The translations under genes were made by a program, and so were the position numbers. Below are positions 33,701 through 43,000 of a DNA stretch of 64,000 bases, in pieces. Where the stretch lies: positions 114,024 through 178,023 of the forward strand of contig NZ_LITU01000070.1 of the NCBI RefSeq assembly GCF_001280595.1, read 5' to 3'. Numbering within the stretch: the stretch's first letter is position 1; the number at the start of each line of letters is the position of its first letter. Under the pieces are notes generated by a model that ran no database searches, was not told the origin of the DNA, and saw nothing but the letters and a program-made list of their open reading frames with translations. Origin of the DNA: Paenibacillus xylanivorans (GTDB lineage Bacteria > Bacillota > Bacilli > Paenibacillales > Paenibacillaceae).

Positions 33701-36700
33701 ACACCACAGGAGGAAATTCTGTGCAGTCTGTTCGCTGAGATTCTTGGTGTAGGTCGTGTGGGCATTGACGATGATTTCTTTGAACTGGGTGGGCATTCCC
33801 TGCTTGCCGGGCGAATTACAGCACGTATCCGTGATGTATTCGGTGCAGATCTGACCATTGGCAGTGTATTTGAAGCTCCAACCGCAGCAGGACTAGCCAA
33901 ACGATTGGATCAGGCGAAATCGGTGAGACCTGTTATTCAGCCTGTTCCACGTCAGGGCGAGCTTCCGCTTTCCTTTGCTCAACGGAGATTGTGGTTCATG
34001 TATTGTCTGGAAGGCGCTAATCCGACGTATAATATTCCGCTGGTTGCCCGGTTGGCCGGGAGGCTGGATGCGGATGCTATTGAGAACGCCCTGCAGGATA
34101 TTGTAGACCGTCATGAGACATTACGAACGTTGTATCCGCCTGAAATGGGCTCTGCGAGCCAGCATATTCTGAATTCCGCTGACGTCAAAGTGAAATTGAA
34201 TGTAACCGCTGCTACTGAGCAGGAGCTTCCCGAGCTTCTGACTGAAGCGTCACGCTACAGCTTCCAGCTCTCCACTGAACCGGGCATCCGTGCAGAATTG
34301 TTCAGAACCGGCACGAATGAACATGTGCTGTTGTTGCTGCTCCATCATATTGCCGGAGATGGATGGTCTTTGTCGCCGCTCATCCGGGATCTGTCAGAGG
34401 CTTATACGGCACGACTACAGGGTTCTGCCCCTGCTTGGGAGCCACTTCGGATTCAATATGCCGACTATGCGGTATGGCAGGAGAGATTACTGGGGGATGA
34501 GAAGCAGCAGGACAGTCTGATTGCAAGACAGATGGAGTTCTGGACCAACCAGCTGGCCCATTTACCGGAGCAGGTTACGTTCCCTGCCGACTACGCCCGT
34601 CCAATCGTGTCCAGTTACCGCGGCGGGTCAGTTCCTTTTACGATCAGTCAACGTCTGCATGAGCAACTGATGGTAACTGCACGTGAGAATAAGGTCAGCC
34701 TGTTCATGGTGCTGCACTCGGCACTGTCCTTGCTGCTTACCCGAATGGGGGCAGGAACGGATATCGCGATAGGAACACCGATTGCCGGACGGAGCGATGA
34801 TGCGCTGGATGAAGTCGTAGGCATGTTCATTAACACCCTTGTGCTGCGTACCGACACTTCAGGTGATCCAACATTCCGCGAGCTGCTGGCCCGTGTGCGG
34901 GAGGTCGATCTGGCTGCATATGAACATCAGGATCTGCCCTTTGAACGATTGGTTGAAGTGTTGAATCCGCCTCGATCCCGTTCCAAACATCCACTCTTCC
35001 AAGTGATGCTTGTGCTGCAAAATACACCGGATATTCGTCTTGATCTGCCGGGTATTACGGCGGAAACCCGCATGCATGGTGTGGGTTCATCCAAATTTGA
35101 TCTGACGCTCGAGCTGACAGAGCAGCGTGAGCATAACGGATCTCCAGGCGGAATTGAAGGTGTGCTGGAATATAGTGCGGATCTCTTCCGGGAATCTACC
35201 GCAGGCGAACTCGTGGTCCGATTGATGCAGGTGCTCGAGGATGTCGTGCAGCAGATGGATGAACGAATCAGCAGATTTCATGTCGTGACTCCGACAGAGC
35301 AGGCGCAGCTTGAAAAAGAATGGTCCTTTACGCTGAATGAAGATGCGCATCTGACCATAGCTGAGCGCTTTGAAATACAAGCAGCAGCTCAACCGGAAGC
35401 GACTGCCTTGATCTGCGAGGATATCACTTTGAATTACAGAGAGCTGAATGCAAGAGCCAACCAGCTTGCCAGATTACTGATCGCTCAAGGCGTGGGACCT
35501 GAACAAATGGTAGCGCTGGCCTTGCCTCGCTCCGTTGAGATGGTTGTGGGTATTCTCGCTGTGCTAAAAGCAGGCGCTGCCTATCTGCCACTGGACCCGA
35601 ATTATCCGGCAGACCGATTGACACATATGCTGACAGACGCAGCACCGAAAGTGATGGTAACGAGTACAGAGGTATACGCCTTGCTTCCGCAGGTAGCGGA
35701 AATACAGTGTGTTAATATGGACGATTCGCATACCCTGCAGCAATTAGGGATGCAGGATGAACGAAACCCCGCAGATAGTGAACGCAATGGGCGCGTAACG
35801 CCTCTGAGTCCGGCTTACATGATCTATACCTCGGGTTCGACAGGTAAGCCCAAAGGGGTTGTTATCCCTCATGCCAATGTCATCCGGTTATTGGATGCTA
35901 CGCAGCACTGGTTCCATTTTGACGCGAGTGACGTGTGGACCTTGTTCCATTCCTATGCATTTGACTTCTCCGTCTGGGAAATCTGGGGACCGTTGCTGCA
36001 TGGAGGGCGGTTAGTCGTTGTGCCCCATGAGATCAGCCGTTCACCGGGCGCGTTCCTGCAATTGCTCGCTGAGCAAAAGGTGACCGTATTGAACCAGACG
36101 CCATCCGCGTTCTACCAACTCATGCAGGCTGACCGGGAAAATCCGTCCTGGGGACAGCAGCTCGCACTCCGTTATGTGATTTTTGGAGGCGAGGCTCTAG
36201 AGCTTGGCCGCTTGGATGACTGGTATGAACGGCATGCTGATGATGCGCCAAAACTCATCAATATGTATGGCATCACCGAGACGACGGTTCATGTCAGCTA
36301 CCAGGAACTGCATGCAGGCAGTTCTACGGAAGGAGCGAGCAGTTGGATTGGGTGCGCCATACCGGATCTTCGGGTATACGTGCTGGATGATCACCTGGAG
36401 CCTGTACCGACAGGAGTAACCGGGGAGATGTATGTAGCCGGAGCAGGTCTGGCCCGTGGTTATTGGAATCGACCTGATCTTACAGCAGAGCGATTCGTTG
36501 CTGATCCATACGGCCCGGCAGGCACCCGCATGTACCGAACGGGAGATCTGGCGAAGCGTCTGCACGATGGCTCCCTCGATTATTTGGGCCGTGCGGATCA
36601 GCAGGTGAAAATACGGGGGTTCCGTATTGAGCTTGGCGAGATTGAGGCGGTGCTGGCAAGGCATTCAAGCGTAGCCCAGGCTGCTGTAATTGTCCGTGAG

Positions 36701-37981
36701 GACCAGCCGGGAGATAAGCGTCTTGTAGCTTATATCGTTCCGGCTTCGGATACAGGAACGGTGCCCGAATCAGCTAGTTTGCGTCGTCATGCGTCCGCCA
36801 GCCTTCCGGATTATATGGTTCCATCTGCAGTTGTGGTGATGGAGAGCCTGCCACTCACGCCGAATGGCAAGCTGGATCGCAAGATACTACCTGCACCGGA
36901 GATGCAATTAACGACAGGTGGCAGAGCGCCTCGCAACCCGCAGGAGGAGATCCTCTGTGATTTGTTTGCCGAAGTATTGGGGATGCGGAGTGTGAGCATC
37001 GACGATAGTTTCTTCGAACTGGGTGGGCATTCGCTGCTCGCTGTACGCCTGATGAGTCGCATTCGTGAGGCCATGGGCCGGGAGCCGGGAATCGGTATTT
37101 TATTCGAGACAGCCACTGTAGCGGGACTGGCGGAGCGATTGGAGATGGATTCGGATTCCGGGAAAAGCTCGCTTCAAGTGCTGTTGCCCCTCAGAACACA
37201 TGGGGAGCATCTGCCTATATTCTGTGTCCATCCAGCAGGAGGACTTAGCTGGTGTTATGCCGGTCTGATGAAACATTTAGGTATGGATTATCCGCTCTAT
37301 GGATTACAGGCCAGAGGCATTGCCGAGGTTGAGGAGCTTCCAGCCACACTGGAAGATATGACGGCAGATTACATCGGCCATATCCGCTTGGTACAGCCTG
37401 AAGGACCTTACCGTCTGCTGGGCTGGTCTCTCGGGGGTAACGTTGCACAGGCTATGGCGGTGCAGCTGCAATCCGAAGGCGAAGAAGTAGAGTTCCTCGC
37501 CATGCTGGATGCGTATCCGAGCCATTATCTGCCGATTCGCGGAGAACCGGATGAGGAAGAAGCGTTAACCGCATTGCTTGCACTGGGTGGCTATGATCCG
37601 GACAGTATTGGGGATGGACCTTTGGATATGGCAACAGCTATGCGCATACTGCGCAGTGAAGGTAGTTCGCTGGCGAGTTTGGACGAAGAGACGATCATGA
37701 AGCTGCGGAGGACCTATGAAAATTCCGTACGGATCTTGGGGGCCTACACGCCATCCCGATTCGAGGGGGATCTGATCTTCTTCCGTTCCACCATTATTCC
37801 TGATTGGTTCGACCCGATTGAACCGGAAATGTGGAATGCGTACATTGGAGGCCAATTGGAACGTCATGATATCGCTTGCCGTCACAAGGACCTTTGCCAG
37901 CCTGGGCCGCTGGAGGAAATCTGCCGAACACTGGCTGCCAAACTGGAGGAGCTGAACAAGCGTAATATTCAACATAAATAG
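30731..37981 (+). CDS. dhbF: Dimodular NRPS for bacillibactin (C-A-PCP-C-A-PCP-TE)
   Basis: A 2416-residue synthetase. C1: HHIAIDG at ~145. A1: [10 protein letters not shown] at ~633, with the FDISVLEVF selectivity region. PCP1: LGGHSLL at ~1020. C2: HHIAGDG at ~1205. A2: [10 protein letters not shown] at ~1698, with [17 protein letters not shown] and [16 protein letters not shown]2 Ser lies at ~2098 and the TE elbow GWSLGG at ~2230. My reading of the A2 code is DFWNIGMVHK (Thr); A1 reads D-I-L-Q-like, fitting Gly. So it builds DHB-Gly-Thr and the TE trimerises it. It starts with TTG overlapping the dhbB stop. Both C domains look active. A GAGACG hexamer repeat lies in the C1-A1 linker. Confidence 0.95.
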   Translation: MSGAVHTSHSRNTAWPLSSAQSGIWFAQQLNPDNPMYNTAEYVVIQGNIDPKRFEESVRQTVSEAESLNMVYGENEQGPWQSLNSNADHWTFHVIDVRKETEPHTAALAWMKRDLANPVNLATGPLFMEALFQVSEDCYYWYQRIHHIAIDGYGVSLITRRVASLYSASVRGEAADQVQQAASFGSLTAVLQEDEAYLASVDKEQDRQFWMDRYADEPDVVSLGERAPRTSTYFLRQSGLLTQPQREQMQSAAARLGVTWPDLFVAATAIYVHRMTGVTDVVLALPVMCRLGSTSLRVPGMVMNVLPLRLNVESALTVSELLKQVVQEIRAVRKHQRYRHQDLRRDLKLLGENRRLFGPMINVMPFHHELNFAGQRGMIHNLSTGPVDDLSIHIVDQGHGHGLSIDFDANPSIYNDSELLNHQLRYMQLLNLVMQEGMETETETETVGRLELLLPAEREQVLVTWNGRGEVTAESNSAVLFEQQVRRTPSATALTFEGESLTYAELNERANQLAHELIQRYQAGPEQRIAIALPRSLEVIIAIVAVHKTGAAYLPLDPDYPEERLIYMLEDAKPACVVTVMDQASNLPTMTSVPIMVMDERITALEVSRQPGSNPEVDDLTSKASLLNPSYIIYTSGSTGKPKGVAVTHLGLANLLEDMKTRLQVGPQDHWLSVTTIAFDISVLEVFLPLTTGARLDIARKETILDPEALAAKMREQGTTIMQATPTLWQSLVTSRPGQFDGLTVITGGEALTEELKLSLQELGCHVNNQYGPTETTIYSTAASLETGAMGKPSIGGPVRNTQLYVLDQGLKPVPPGVAGELYIAGEGLARGYLGRPDLTAERFVANPFGQPGSRMYRTGDLAKWLPDGSIDYLGRADHQIKIRGFRIELGEIESVISRYPGVAQVTVMAREDQPGNQRLAAYVVAESELENRMDLAELRAYVADALPDYMVPSAFMLLPEMPLTPNKKIDRKRLPVPTLLSNANGREARTPQEEILCSLFAEILGVGRVGIDDDFFELGGHSLLAGRITARIRDVFGADLTIGSVFEAPTAAGLAKRLDQAKSVRPVIQPVPRQGELPLSFAQRRLWFMYCLEGANPTYNIPLVARLAGRLDADAIENALQDIVDRHETLRTLYPPEMGSASQHILNSADVKVKLNVTAATEQELPELLTEASRYSFQLSTEPGIRAELFRTGTNEHVLLLLLHHIAGDGWSLSPLIRDLSEAYTARLQGSAPAWEPLRIQYADYAVWQERLLGDEKQQDSLIARQMEFWTNQLAHLPEQVTFPADYARPIVSSYRGGSVPFTISQRLHEQLMVTARENKVSLFMVLHSALSLLLTRMGAGTDIAIGTPIAGRSDDALDEVVGMFINTLVLRTDTSGDPTFRELLARVREVDLAAYEHQDLPFERLVEVLNPPRSRSKHPLFQVMLVLQNTPDIRLDLPGITAETRMHGVGSSKFDLTLELTEQREHNGSPGGIEGVLEYSADLFRESTAGELVVRLMQVLEDVVQQMDERISRFHVVTPTEQAQLEKEWSFTLNEDAHLTIAERFEIQAAAQPEATALICEDITLNYRELNARANQLARLLIAQGVGPEQMVALALPRSVEMVVGILAVLKAGAAYLPLDPNYPADRLTHMLTDAAPKVMVTSTEVYALLPQVAEIQCVNMDDSHTLQQLGMQDERNPADSERNGRVTPLSPAYMIYTSGSTGKPKGVVIPHANVIRLLDATQHWFHFDASDVWTLFHSYAFDFSVWEIWGPLLHGGRLVVVPHEISRSPGAFLQLLAEQKVTVLNQTPSAFYQLMQADRENPSWGQQLALRYVIFGGEALELGRLDDWYERHADDAPKLINMYGITETTVHVSYQELHAGSSTEGASSWIGCAIPDLRVYVLDDHLEPVPTGVTGEMYVAGAGLARGYWNRPDLTAERFVADPYGPAGTRMYRTGDLAKRLHDGSLDYLGRADQQVKIRGFRIELGEIEAVLARHSSVAQAAVIVREDQPGDKRLVAYIVPASDTGTVPESASLRRHASASLPDYMVPSAVVVMESLPLTPNGKLDRKILPAPEMQLTTGGRAPRNPQEEILCDLFAEVLGMRSVSIDDSFFELGGHSLLAVRLMSRIREAMGREPGIGILFETATVAGLAERLEMDSDSGKSSLQVLLPLRTHGEHLPIFCVHPAGGLSWCYAGLMKHLGMDYPLYGLQARGIAEVEELPATLEDMTADYIGHIRLVQPEGPYRLLGWSLGGNVAQAMAVQLQSEGEEVEFLAMLDAYPSHYLPIRGEPDEEEALTALLALGGYDPDSIGDGPLDMATAMRILRSEGSSLASLDEETIMKLRRTYENSVRILGAYTPSRFEGDLIFFRSTIIPDWFDPIEPEMWNAYIGGQLERHDIACRHKDLCQPGPLEEICRTLAAKLEELNKRNIQHK
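32045..32068 (+). repeat. Hexanucleotide tandem repeat (GAGACG x4) inside dhbF
   Basis: Four perfect GAGACG units encode Glu-Thr pairs in the linker between C1 and A1 ([11 protein letters not shown]). A gain or loss of a unit keeps frame and changes only linker length. Confidence 0.9.
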
Positions 37982-37993
37982 GAGGATAAGGCG

Positions 37994-38230
37994 ATGAGCA
38001 ACCCTTTTGAACATGAAGAAAGCAATTATCTGGTGTTAATCAATGAGGAGGGTCAATACTCCCTCTGGCCTGCTTCCCTTACAGTACCCTTGGGTTGGAC
38101 CTTAATGCTGGGCAAAGCCAAGCGTCGGGTATGCCTTGATTACATCGCCGAGCAATGGACAGATCTGAAACCACTAAGCCTCTGTGATGAAGCCGGCATG
38201 CCTGGAGCCATTCACGAGACTAGCAGATGA
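37994..38230 (+). CDS. MbtH-like protein of the siderophore NRPS
   Basis: A 78-residue MbtH-family protein, an adenylation-domain chaperone. Family residues are visible: NPFEHEESNYLVLINEEGQYSLWP in outline, VPLGW, and the C-terminal C-LDYI...W-TDLKPLSL pattern with both conserved Trp regions. AGGAGG precedes the ATG by eight bases. It lies 12 bases after dhbF, as ybdZ follows entF-like genes, and probably stabilises the DhbF adenylation domains. Its stop overlaps the MFS start. Confidence 0.95.
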   Translation: MSNPFEHEESNYLVLINEEGQYSLWPASLTVPLGWTLMLGKAKRRVCLDYIAEQWTDLKPLSLCDEAGMPGAIHETSR

Positions 38231-39690
38231 AAATCGGTCTGAATCCCAAGGTGATTGTCAGCATCGTCTACGTTCTGGCGATGTTTATGGTGGCCATGGA
38301 TGGAACGGTCTTGAACGTAGCACTACGAACCATCAGTGAAGAGCTGGGGATTCCCCCGGCTGCTTCAAGTACTTTGAATGTGGGGTATCTGGTGAGTTTG
38401 GCCGTATTCCTGCCTGTAGCGGGGTGGCTTGGTGATCGATGGGGCACGAAACGGGTTTTCCTGTCCGCACTTGCACTGTTTACGGTATCTTCTGCACTCT
38501 GTGCAACGGCGGATCAGTTAAGTACGCTGACGTTTTTCCGGATTTTGCAGGGAGCAGGGGGTGGTCTGCTTACTCCTGTAGCAATGGCGATGCTGTTTCG
38601 AACCTTTCCTCCTCAGGAACGGGCTAAAGTATCCCGAATGCTCATACTGCCCATTGCTCTGGCCCCGGCCCTTGGGCCGATTGTGAGCGGATTGATTGTG
38701 GACCAGCTCTCCTGGCGATGGATTTTCTATGTAAATCTGCCCGTCGGTATTCCAGCGGTGATCTTCGGCATGCTGTATCTGAAGGAGCACAGAGAACAAG
38801 GAGCCGGTCGACTGGATGTACCGGGTTGGTTATTATCTGCCCCAGGACTCGCTCTGACGATGTACGCGCTTAGTCAGGGTCCACTGCGAGGGTGGACTTC
38901 ACCTCTTATTATTGGAGCCGGCCTTACAGGAATCATCCTATTGACGTTGCTCGTTGTGGCTGAGTTGCGCACGAAGCAGCCTTTGCTTGACCTACGTTTG
39001 CTTAAAGACCGCTTATTTCGCTATTCGGGACTGGTATCTGTATGCGGAGCAGCAGGTCTGCTGGGCATGTTGTATGTGTTTCCGTTAATGTATCAAAATG
39101 TGCTAAACGCCACTGCGCTGGAGACAGGGCTAACCACATTCCCGGAAGCCTTGGGGCTAATGATTGCTTCCCAGCTTGTACCCTGGACTTATCCGCGGCT
39201 GGGCCCGCGAAAGCTGATATCCATGGGTCTGATCTGCACGGCAGTGATTTTCATTACGCTTAGTCAGATCACAGTAGATACGAATCCATGGTTCATCCGT
39301 TCCTTATTGTTCGGCGTGGGGATCTTTCTGGGACAGACGGTAGGCGCGGTGCAGATTGCTTCGTTTGCCAAGATACCGCCTCCTTCCATGGGACGAGCCT
39401 CCACCTGGTTCACGGTGCAAAATCGGCTGGGTTCAGCGATTGGAATGGCGTTATTGTCTGCTGTTCTGGCTGGCGTGGGTACAACGACGGTCACTGCTGC
39501 TGGAACGATGGAGCCGAATATGCTGGCTTACCGTCTGGCTTTACTGGGGGCTGCTGCGTTTTTGTTGATTGGCTTGTGCTTTGCCCTGAAAATCAGCGAT
39601 GATGACGCGGCTGCAACGATACGGAAGAACAGTGGTCAGGGTCTCTTTCGGAGGCAAAAGAAATCTCCATCATTGACGCAGGAATCATGA
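38227..39690 (+). CDS. DHA2-family MFS transporter, probable siderophore exporter
   Basis: A 487-residue transporter with about 14 membrane helices of the DHA2/EmrB-QacA type: ALVLNVALRTI-like motif D1 (MDGTVLNVALRTI), GDRWGTKRVF (motif A) and ILQGAGGGLLTPVAMAML (motif B with Gly run), then LPVGIPAVI (motif C region). It exports by proton antiport. The last gene of the operon, overlapping mbtH by four bases (ATGA) and ending in a strong terminator, it most likely secretes bacillibactin, as YmfE/YmfD-type MFS proteins do in Bacillus. The substrate is inferred from position. Confidence 0.9.
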   Translation: MKIGLNPKVIVSIVYVLAMFMVAMDGTVLNVALRTISEELGIPPAASSTLNVGYLVSLAVFLPVAGWLGDRWGTKRVFLSALALFTVSSALCATADQLSTLTFFRILQGAGGGLLTPVAMAMLFRTFPPQERAKVSRMLILPIALAPALGPIVSGLIVDQLSWRWIFYVNLPVGIPAVIFGMLYLKEHREQGAGRLDVPGWLLSAPGLALTMYALSQGPLRGWTSPLIIGAGLTGIILLTLLVVAELRTKQPLLDLRLLKDRLFRYSGLVSVCGAAGLLGMLYVFPLMYQNVLNATALETGLTTFPEALGLMIASQLVPWTYPRLGPRKLISMGLICTAVIFITLSQITVDTNPWFIRSLLFGVGIFLGQTVGAVQIASFAKIPPPSMGRASTWFTVQNRLGSAIGMALLSAVLAGVGTTTVTAAGTMEPNMLAYRLALLGAAAFLLIGLCFALKISDDDAAATIRKNSGQGLFRRQKKSPSLTQES

Positions 39691-39704
39691 TAATCTTAAG
39701 CTTC

Positions 39705-39738
39705 AAAAAAATCCCTGGTGAGCTCGCCAGGGATTTTT
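39705..39738. terminator. Bidirectional terminator ending the siderophore operon
   Basis: AAAAATCCCTGG and CCAGGGATTTTT pair with a TGAGCTCG loop; A and T runs flank both sides, serving the converging Sfp gene. Confidence 0.92.
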
Positions 39739-39780
39739 AAGCATGATTTTTATTGGGGAGAGGGATTTTAGCCCCCTCCT

Positions 39781-40467
39781 TCATAATAATGCCTGATACA
39801 ACTCTTCAATTGTGATGAAATCGGGCTGGGCAGGCAAATCTTCGCCTGCTGAACAAGCTGCCAACATATGCCCGTGATCCAGTCGCAGGCTGAGGAATGG
39901 ATAAGAGGCCGCTTCTGACGAGTGCCAGTCCCCGTCAGCATTGCGGATCATGGAGAATGAATCAAGCGGCATGGATAGACCCATGCCGACGGTCTTGATG
40001 TAGCTTTCCTTCAGCGTCCATAGACGGTAGAAGGTCTCCAGTTGCATCTCAGCGGGCTCCGCAGCCAGAAATTTGCTCTCCGTCAGTGAGAAGAAGCGCT
40101 CCGCAATCTTCATATCAATTGGCGCTATTTTTTCCACATCCACACCCAGATCAACGTCCCCGCCAGAGATTAAAGCAATCCAATCGCCGGAGTGCGAGAC
40201 ATTAAATTGAACATTGGGATAGGGAGTGAGCGAAGGTTTGCCGTATTTGTTACGGGTAAACGAAAGCTCTTCCGGGTTTAGGCCAGTCGACTTACTCAGC
40301 TTCACACGGGTCAACACTTCACCCAGAACAGAGCGATATGCGTCCGCCAGATGCACAAAGCGTGAAGCTTGTCCTCGTCTTTCCTCAGATACGTGTGACA
40401 GAAAATGTTTCCAGTATGCCTCTGGCAATTCTGCCGGAACTTGTAGAACATGAATAGTTATCATCAT
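39781..40467 (-). CDS. 4'-phosphopantetheinyl transferase (Sfp type)
   Basis: A 228-residue Sfp-type enzyme that transfers phosphopantetheine from CoA to carrier domains such as those of DhbB and DhbF. Signature motifs: FNVSHSGDWIALI (P1), LGVDVEKIAPID (P2, with Asp and Glu for Mg2+), FSLTESKFL, and LWTLKESYIKTVGMGLSMPLDSF (P3, in outline). It is convergent with the dhb operon and probably co-transcribed after the NAT gene. Two adjacent ATG codons at 40467 and 40464 follow AGGTGAT; either could be the true start. Confidence 0.93.
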   Translation of the reverse strand: MMITIHVLQVPAELPEAYWKHFLSHVSEERRGQASRFVHLADAYRSVLGEVLTRVKLSKSTGLNPEELSFTRNKYGKPSLTPYPNVQFNVSHSGDWIALISGGDVDLGVDVEKIAPIDMKIAERFFSLTESKFLAAEPAEMQLETFYRLWTLKESYIKTVGMGLSMPLDSFSMIRNADGDWHSSEAASYPFLSLRLDHGHMLAACSAGEDLPAQPDFITIEELYQALL

Positions 40468-40547
40468 TTATCACCTGACGATGTATTCGGCATCAGTTGC
40501 AGACTTTCCTTTATATTCATCGGTTCTTCGGGTCTCCCCGTGCCACT

Positions 40548-41420
40548 TCATGCCTGCTGTGTTCTTTTCCATTCCTCATGTGCAGCCTGTACCCGACCCC
40601 ACATTTCTTTACGTTCCAGTTCCGTGTAGTTCACCAACGGTTCGTGGAACTGCTCGGCTAATACGTCTCTCCAGTCGGTGTAGGTTTGAATCTCCGTTTT
40701 GCGGATACCTTCGCGATCATGCGTCCGAAGCATACAACCACGTAGCTCTGTGCTTTGGAGAGCATCCCTCTGACGGAGCAAAAATGCCTTATGCCAAGGT
40801 GAATCGGCTGACTGGCTGTAGAATTCATGCTTGGGAATGAACTCTTCCAGACTCGTAAGCACTTCGGGTGCATAGTCGACACCCTCACTTGGCCCGTTGG
40901 GCTCATATTCAAGTCTCCATCCGCCAGAAGCAACGGATGAAGGCATTAATGTATATGTGAACGGTGCTGATCCATAGGTTCCGTAACGAAGAGGCAACGG
41001 TTCGAAGGGCATGCCGCCCAGACCGACATCCACAATCCAACGTTCCACATTCGGGTCTGCATCGGGCAAAAGGACGGACAGACCGAGATGGAACGAGTTC
41101 ACACGTGGCTGCTCTCCGTATGGCTGAACTCCGGCACGATGCCAATGCACCGTATATCCCAGAGAGTGAAGTAGAATGCTAAACGCACCATTCAGATGAA
41201 AACAGTACCCGCTTCTGCCTTGCAATATAAGCTGAATCGATTCTTGAAGATCAATGCTGGCAGGCCGACCCGCAAAAATATCAACCGTTTGCCAGGATAG
41301 ATGCTGCACGTGTGCCTGCTGGATTTCGGACAGGAATTCCAGTGTGGGTTCCTTGATATCATTAATGCCTATCCGTTTCAGGTAGGCGTGTAGTTCAGGT
41401 TGAGTTAATGTAACATTCAT
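40548..41420 (-). CDS. Arylamine N-acetyltransferase (NAT)
   Basis: A 290-residue NAT-family enzyme that moves acetyl from acetyl-CoA to arylamines or hydrazines. The catalytic triad is visible: Cys73 in GRSGYCFHLNGAF, His in VNSFHLGLSV and Asp in RWIVDVGLGG. ATG 41420 is chosen because GAGGTG lies six bases upstream; a GTG at 41429 falls within that site. It lies 80 bases upstream of the phosphopantetheinyl transferase on the same strand. A link to siderophore production is not evident; the family may also acylate small-molecule precursors. Confidence 0.93.
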   Translation of the reverse strand: MNVTLTQPELHAYLKRIGINDIKEPTLEFLSEIQQAHVQHLSWQTVDIFAGRPASIDLQESIQLILQGRSGYCFHLNGAFSILLHSLGYTVHWHRAGVQPYGEQPRVNSFHLGLSVLLPDADPNVERWIVDVGLGGMPFEPLPLRYGTYGSAPFTYTLMPSSVASGGWRLEYEPNGPSEGVDYAPEVLTSLEEFIPKHEFYSQSADSPWHKAFLLRQRDALQSTELRGCMLRTHDREGIRKTEIQTYTDWRDVLAEQFHEPLVNYTELERKEMWGRVQAAHEEWKRTQQA

Positions 41421-41523
41421 CCAGATCACCTCGAGTCATGTAGTCGGGCGTGTTATACATGCTATTGCCCTGGATTCATTGTAAAAGTGAACAGCTGAAA
41501 TGAATATATAGGTTTGCTTCAAT

Positions 41524-41535
41524 TGTACCGGTACA
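41524..41535. promoter_or_regulatory. Perfect 12-bp palindrome, possible operator
   Basis: TGTACCGGTACA lies between the divergent NAT and greA genes, 104 bases upstream of NAT and 143 bases upstream of greA. The pattern suits a dimeric repressor. The binding protein is unknown. Confidence 0.4.
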
Positions 41536-41677
41536 GTTAAGAATGAATGCAGTAATGGTTGGATAAATACACATCTTTCCATGATTGGGAGCGTTATTTC
41601 TTTTTCTTGGTATGTTAACCGTTTGGAGTGGATATAGGTTAGAATATAGATAGAAAGCAGGATTAGGAGATGGAAAA

Positions 41678-42154
41678 ATGGCTAATGATGAAGTGATTTT
41701 GACACAGGAAGGCTTGGAAAAGCTGGAGGACGAACTGAGGGAATTAAAGACGGTGAAGCGTAAGGAACTGGCGGCGCGTCTGAAACTCGCGATCAGTTAC
41801 GGTGACCTGAAGGAAAATAGTGAGTATCATTCAGCCAAAGATGATCAGGCTTTTATGGAAACCCGCATTTTGATTCTGGAGAAAATGCTGACCAAAGCAA
41901 GAGTCATTAATTCGGACAATATCGACTCGAATAAAGTAAGCATTGGCTCAACCATTCTGCTTAATGATATTGAATTTGCCGAGAAGATTGAATACATGCT
42001 GGTTGGTCCGGCCGAGGCGGATGTTGCCGATAACAAAATATCGTACGAAAGCCCGCTTGGCAAGGAACTGATGGGCAAAGAAGTAGGTAGTGTCATTCAT
42101 GTAAATGCGCCTATAGGCATTATCAAATATGAATTGCTTGAAATTAAAATTTAA
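41678..42154 (+). CDS. greA: Transcription elongation factor GreA/GreB family
   Basis: A 158-residue protein. The N-terminal coiled coil (LTQEGLEKLEDELRELKTVKRKELAARLKLA in outline) carries the tip with the acidic pair in SYGDLKENSEYHSAKDDQ, which stimulates RNA cleavage by stalled polymerase. The C-terminal FKBP-like domain ends SPLGKELMGKEVGSVIHV. The length fits full-size GreA. TAGGAGA precedes the ATG. It stands alone and may be an extra copy, as the main greA often lies elsewhere in Bacillales; that cannot be checked here. Confidence 0.93.
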   Translation: MANDEVILTQEGLEKLEDELRELKTVKRKELAARLKLAISYGDLKENSEYHSAKDDQAFMETRILILEKMLTKARVINSDNIDSNKVSIGSTILLNDIEFAEKIEYMLVGPAEADVADNKISYESPLGKELMGKEVGSVIHVNAPIGIIKYELLEIKI

Positions 42155-42161
42155 TCGGAAT

Positions 42162-42212
42162 AGAGGTGTTTCGACAACCATGGAAATGGCTGTTGCAGCA
42201 CCTCTTTTTTTT
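42162..42212 (+). terminator. Terminator after greA
   Basis: AGAGGTG pairs with CACCTCT, with a partly paired interior, followed by a run of eight T. Confidence 0.75.
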
Positions 42213-42230
42213 GCCCTTATAGGACGATAT

Positions 42231-42728
42231 TCAGCTCCGTTCCTTCCGTCCATTCAGAACCTCAAGTGTCATGGCATATACGACCCAGAGCAGGATCACG
42301 ATATGGATCATCGCTATGGTGATACCCATGCCGTACATCCAGCTGTTGCTCAATCCTGATCCTGATCCGTTTGCTGCGAACATCCATTTACGTTTAAAGA
42401 ACGGAACCAGAAGAAAGAATAACAAAGCAGGTATGCTGTAGCGCTCATGAATTTCCGTTGGCAACATAAAGAAGGCGAGATTGACCGCCGCCCCTGCAAT
42501 GAGCAGAGATGAAATACGAATTTCCTTAATTAGCAGTAGATAGGCCGCTACTCCATTCACCGCAATGGCTAGCAGTAGAAGACCGAACATTTTGTACGTC
42601 ACTATGCCAAATAACACCGTTGCATCGCTTGTTCCCGGATCATCAAGTATGTGATACCAGATATTCATGGCGTTCAGCGAAAGCTGCAGGTACATATTAA
42701 CGGCGCTTCCGTATGCGTTGGTCAACAT
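42231..42728 (-). pseudogene. C-terminal remnant of a Gpi18-like (GT-C) mannosyltransferase
   Basis: An open frame of 165 residues from 42728 with about four membrane helices. The pattern SLNAMNIWYHI and the LPTEIHERYSIPALLFFLLVPFF stretch (HERY motif, in outline) are hallmarks of the C-terminal half of Gpi18-like or GT39-type membrane mannosyltransferases, usually over 400 residues. The N-terminal half with the catalytic Asp loop is missing. The same frame stays open a little upstream (to about 42820) without an ATG or ribosome site. I read this as the tail of a gene truncated by deletion. Confidence 0.7.
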
Positions 42729-42937
42729 GGTGCCGAGGGTTCCGTTTGCAGCAATCTGAGGAATATCTGAATTACAGGGCAGTGGGCATTCTCCTTTTTT
42801 ATCACATACTGCATAGTAAGAGGTTCAATGGACTACAAATGGCTACTGCGCTTTGTTAAGCGAAAAAGGAAAGGGCAGCATATTTAATGTAGACATTCCT
42901 GTAAATAAATAACATTTCGATTAATTTCGATTTTCGA

Positions 42938-42966
42938 ATGACCTGAGTGGATGACTGTTATATAAT
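42938..42966 (+). promoter_or_regulatory. Promoter of the NSS symporter gene
   Basis: ATGACC (42938-42943) and TATAAT (42961-42966) are 17 bases apart; the gene starts 35 bases further on. Confidence 0.55.
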
Positions 42967-43000
42967 AACGGAAAATCTTAGAACAGATGGAGTAGATATA

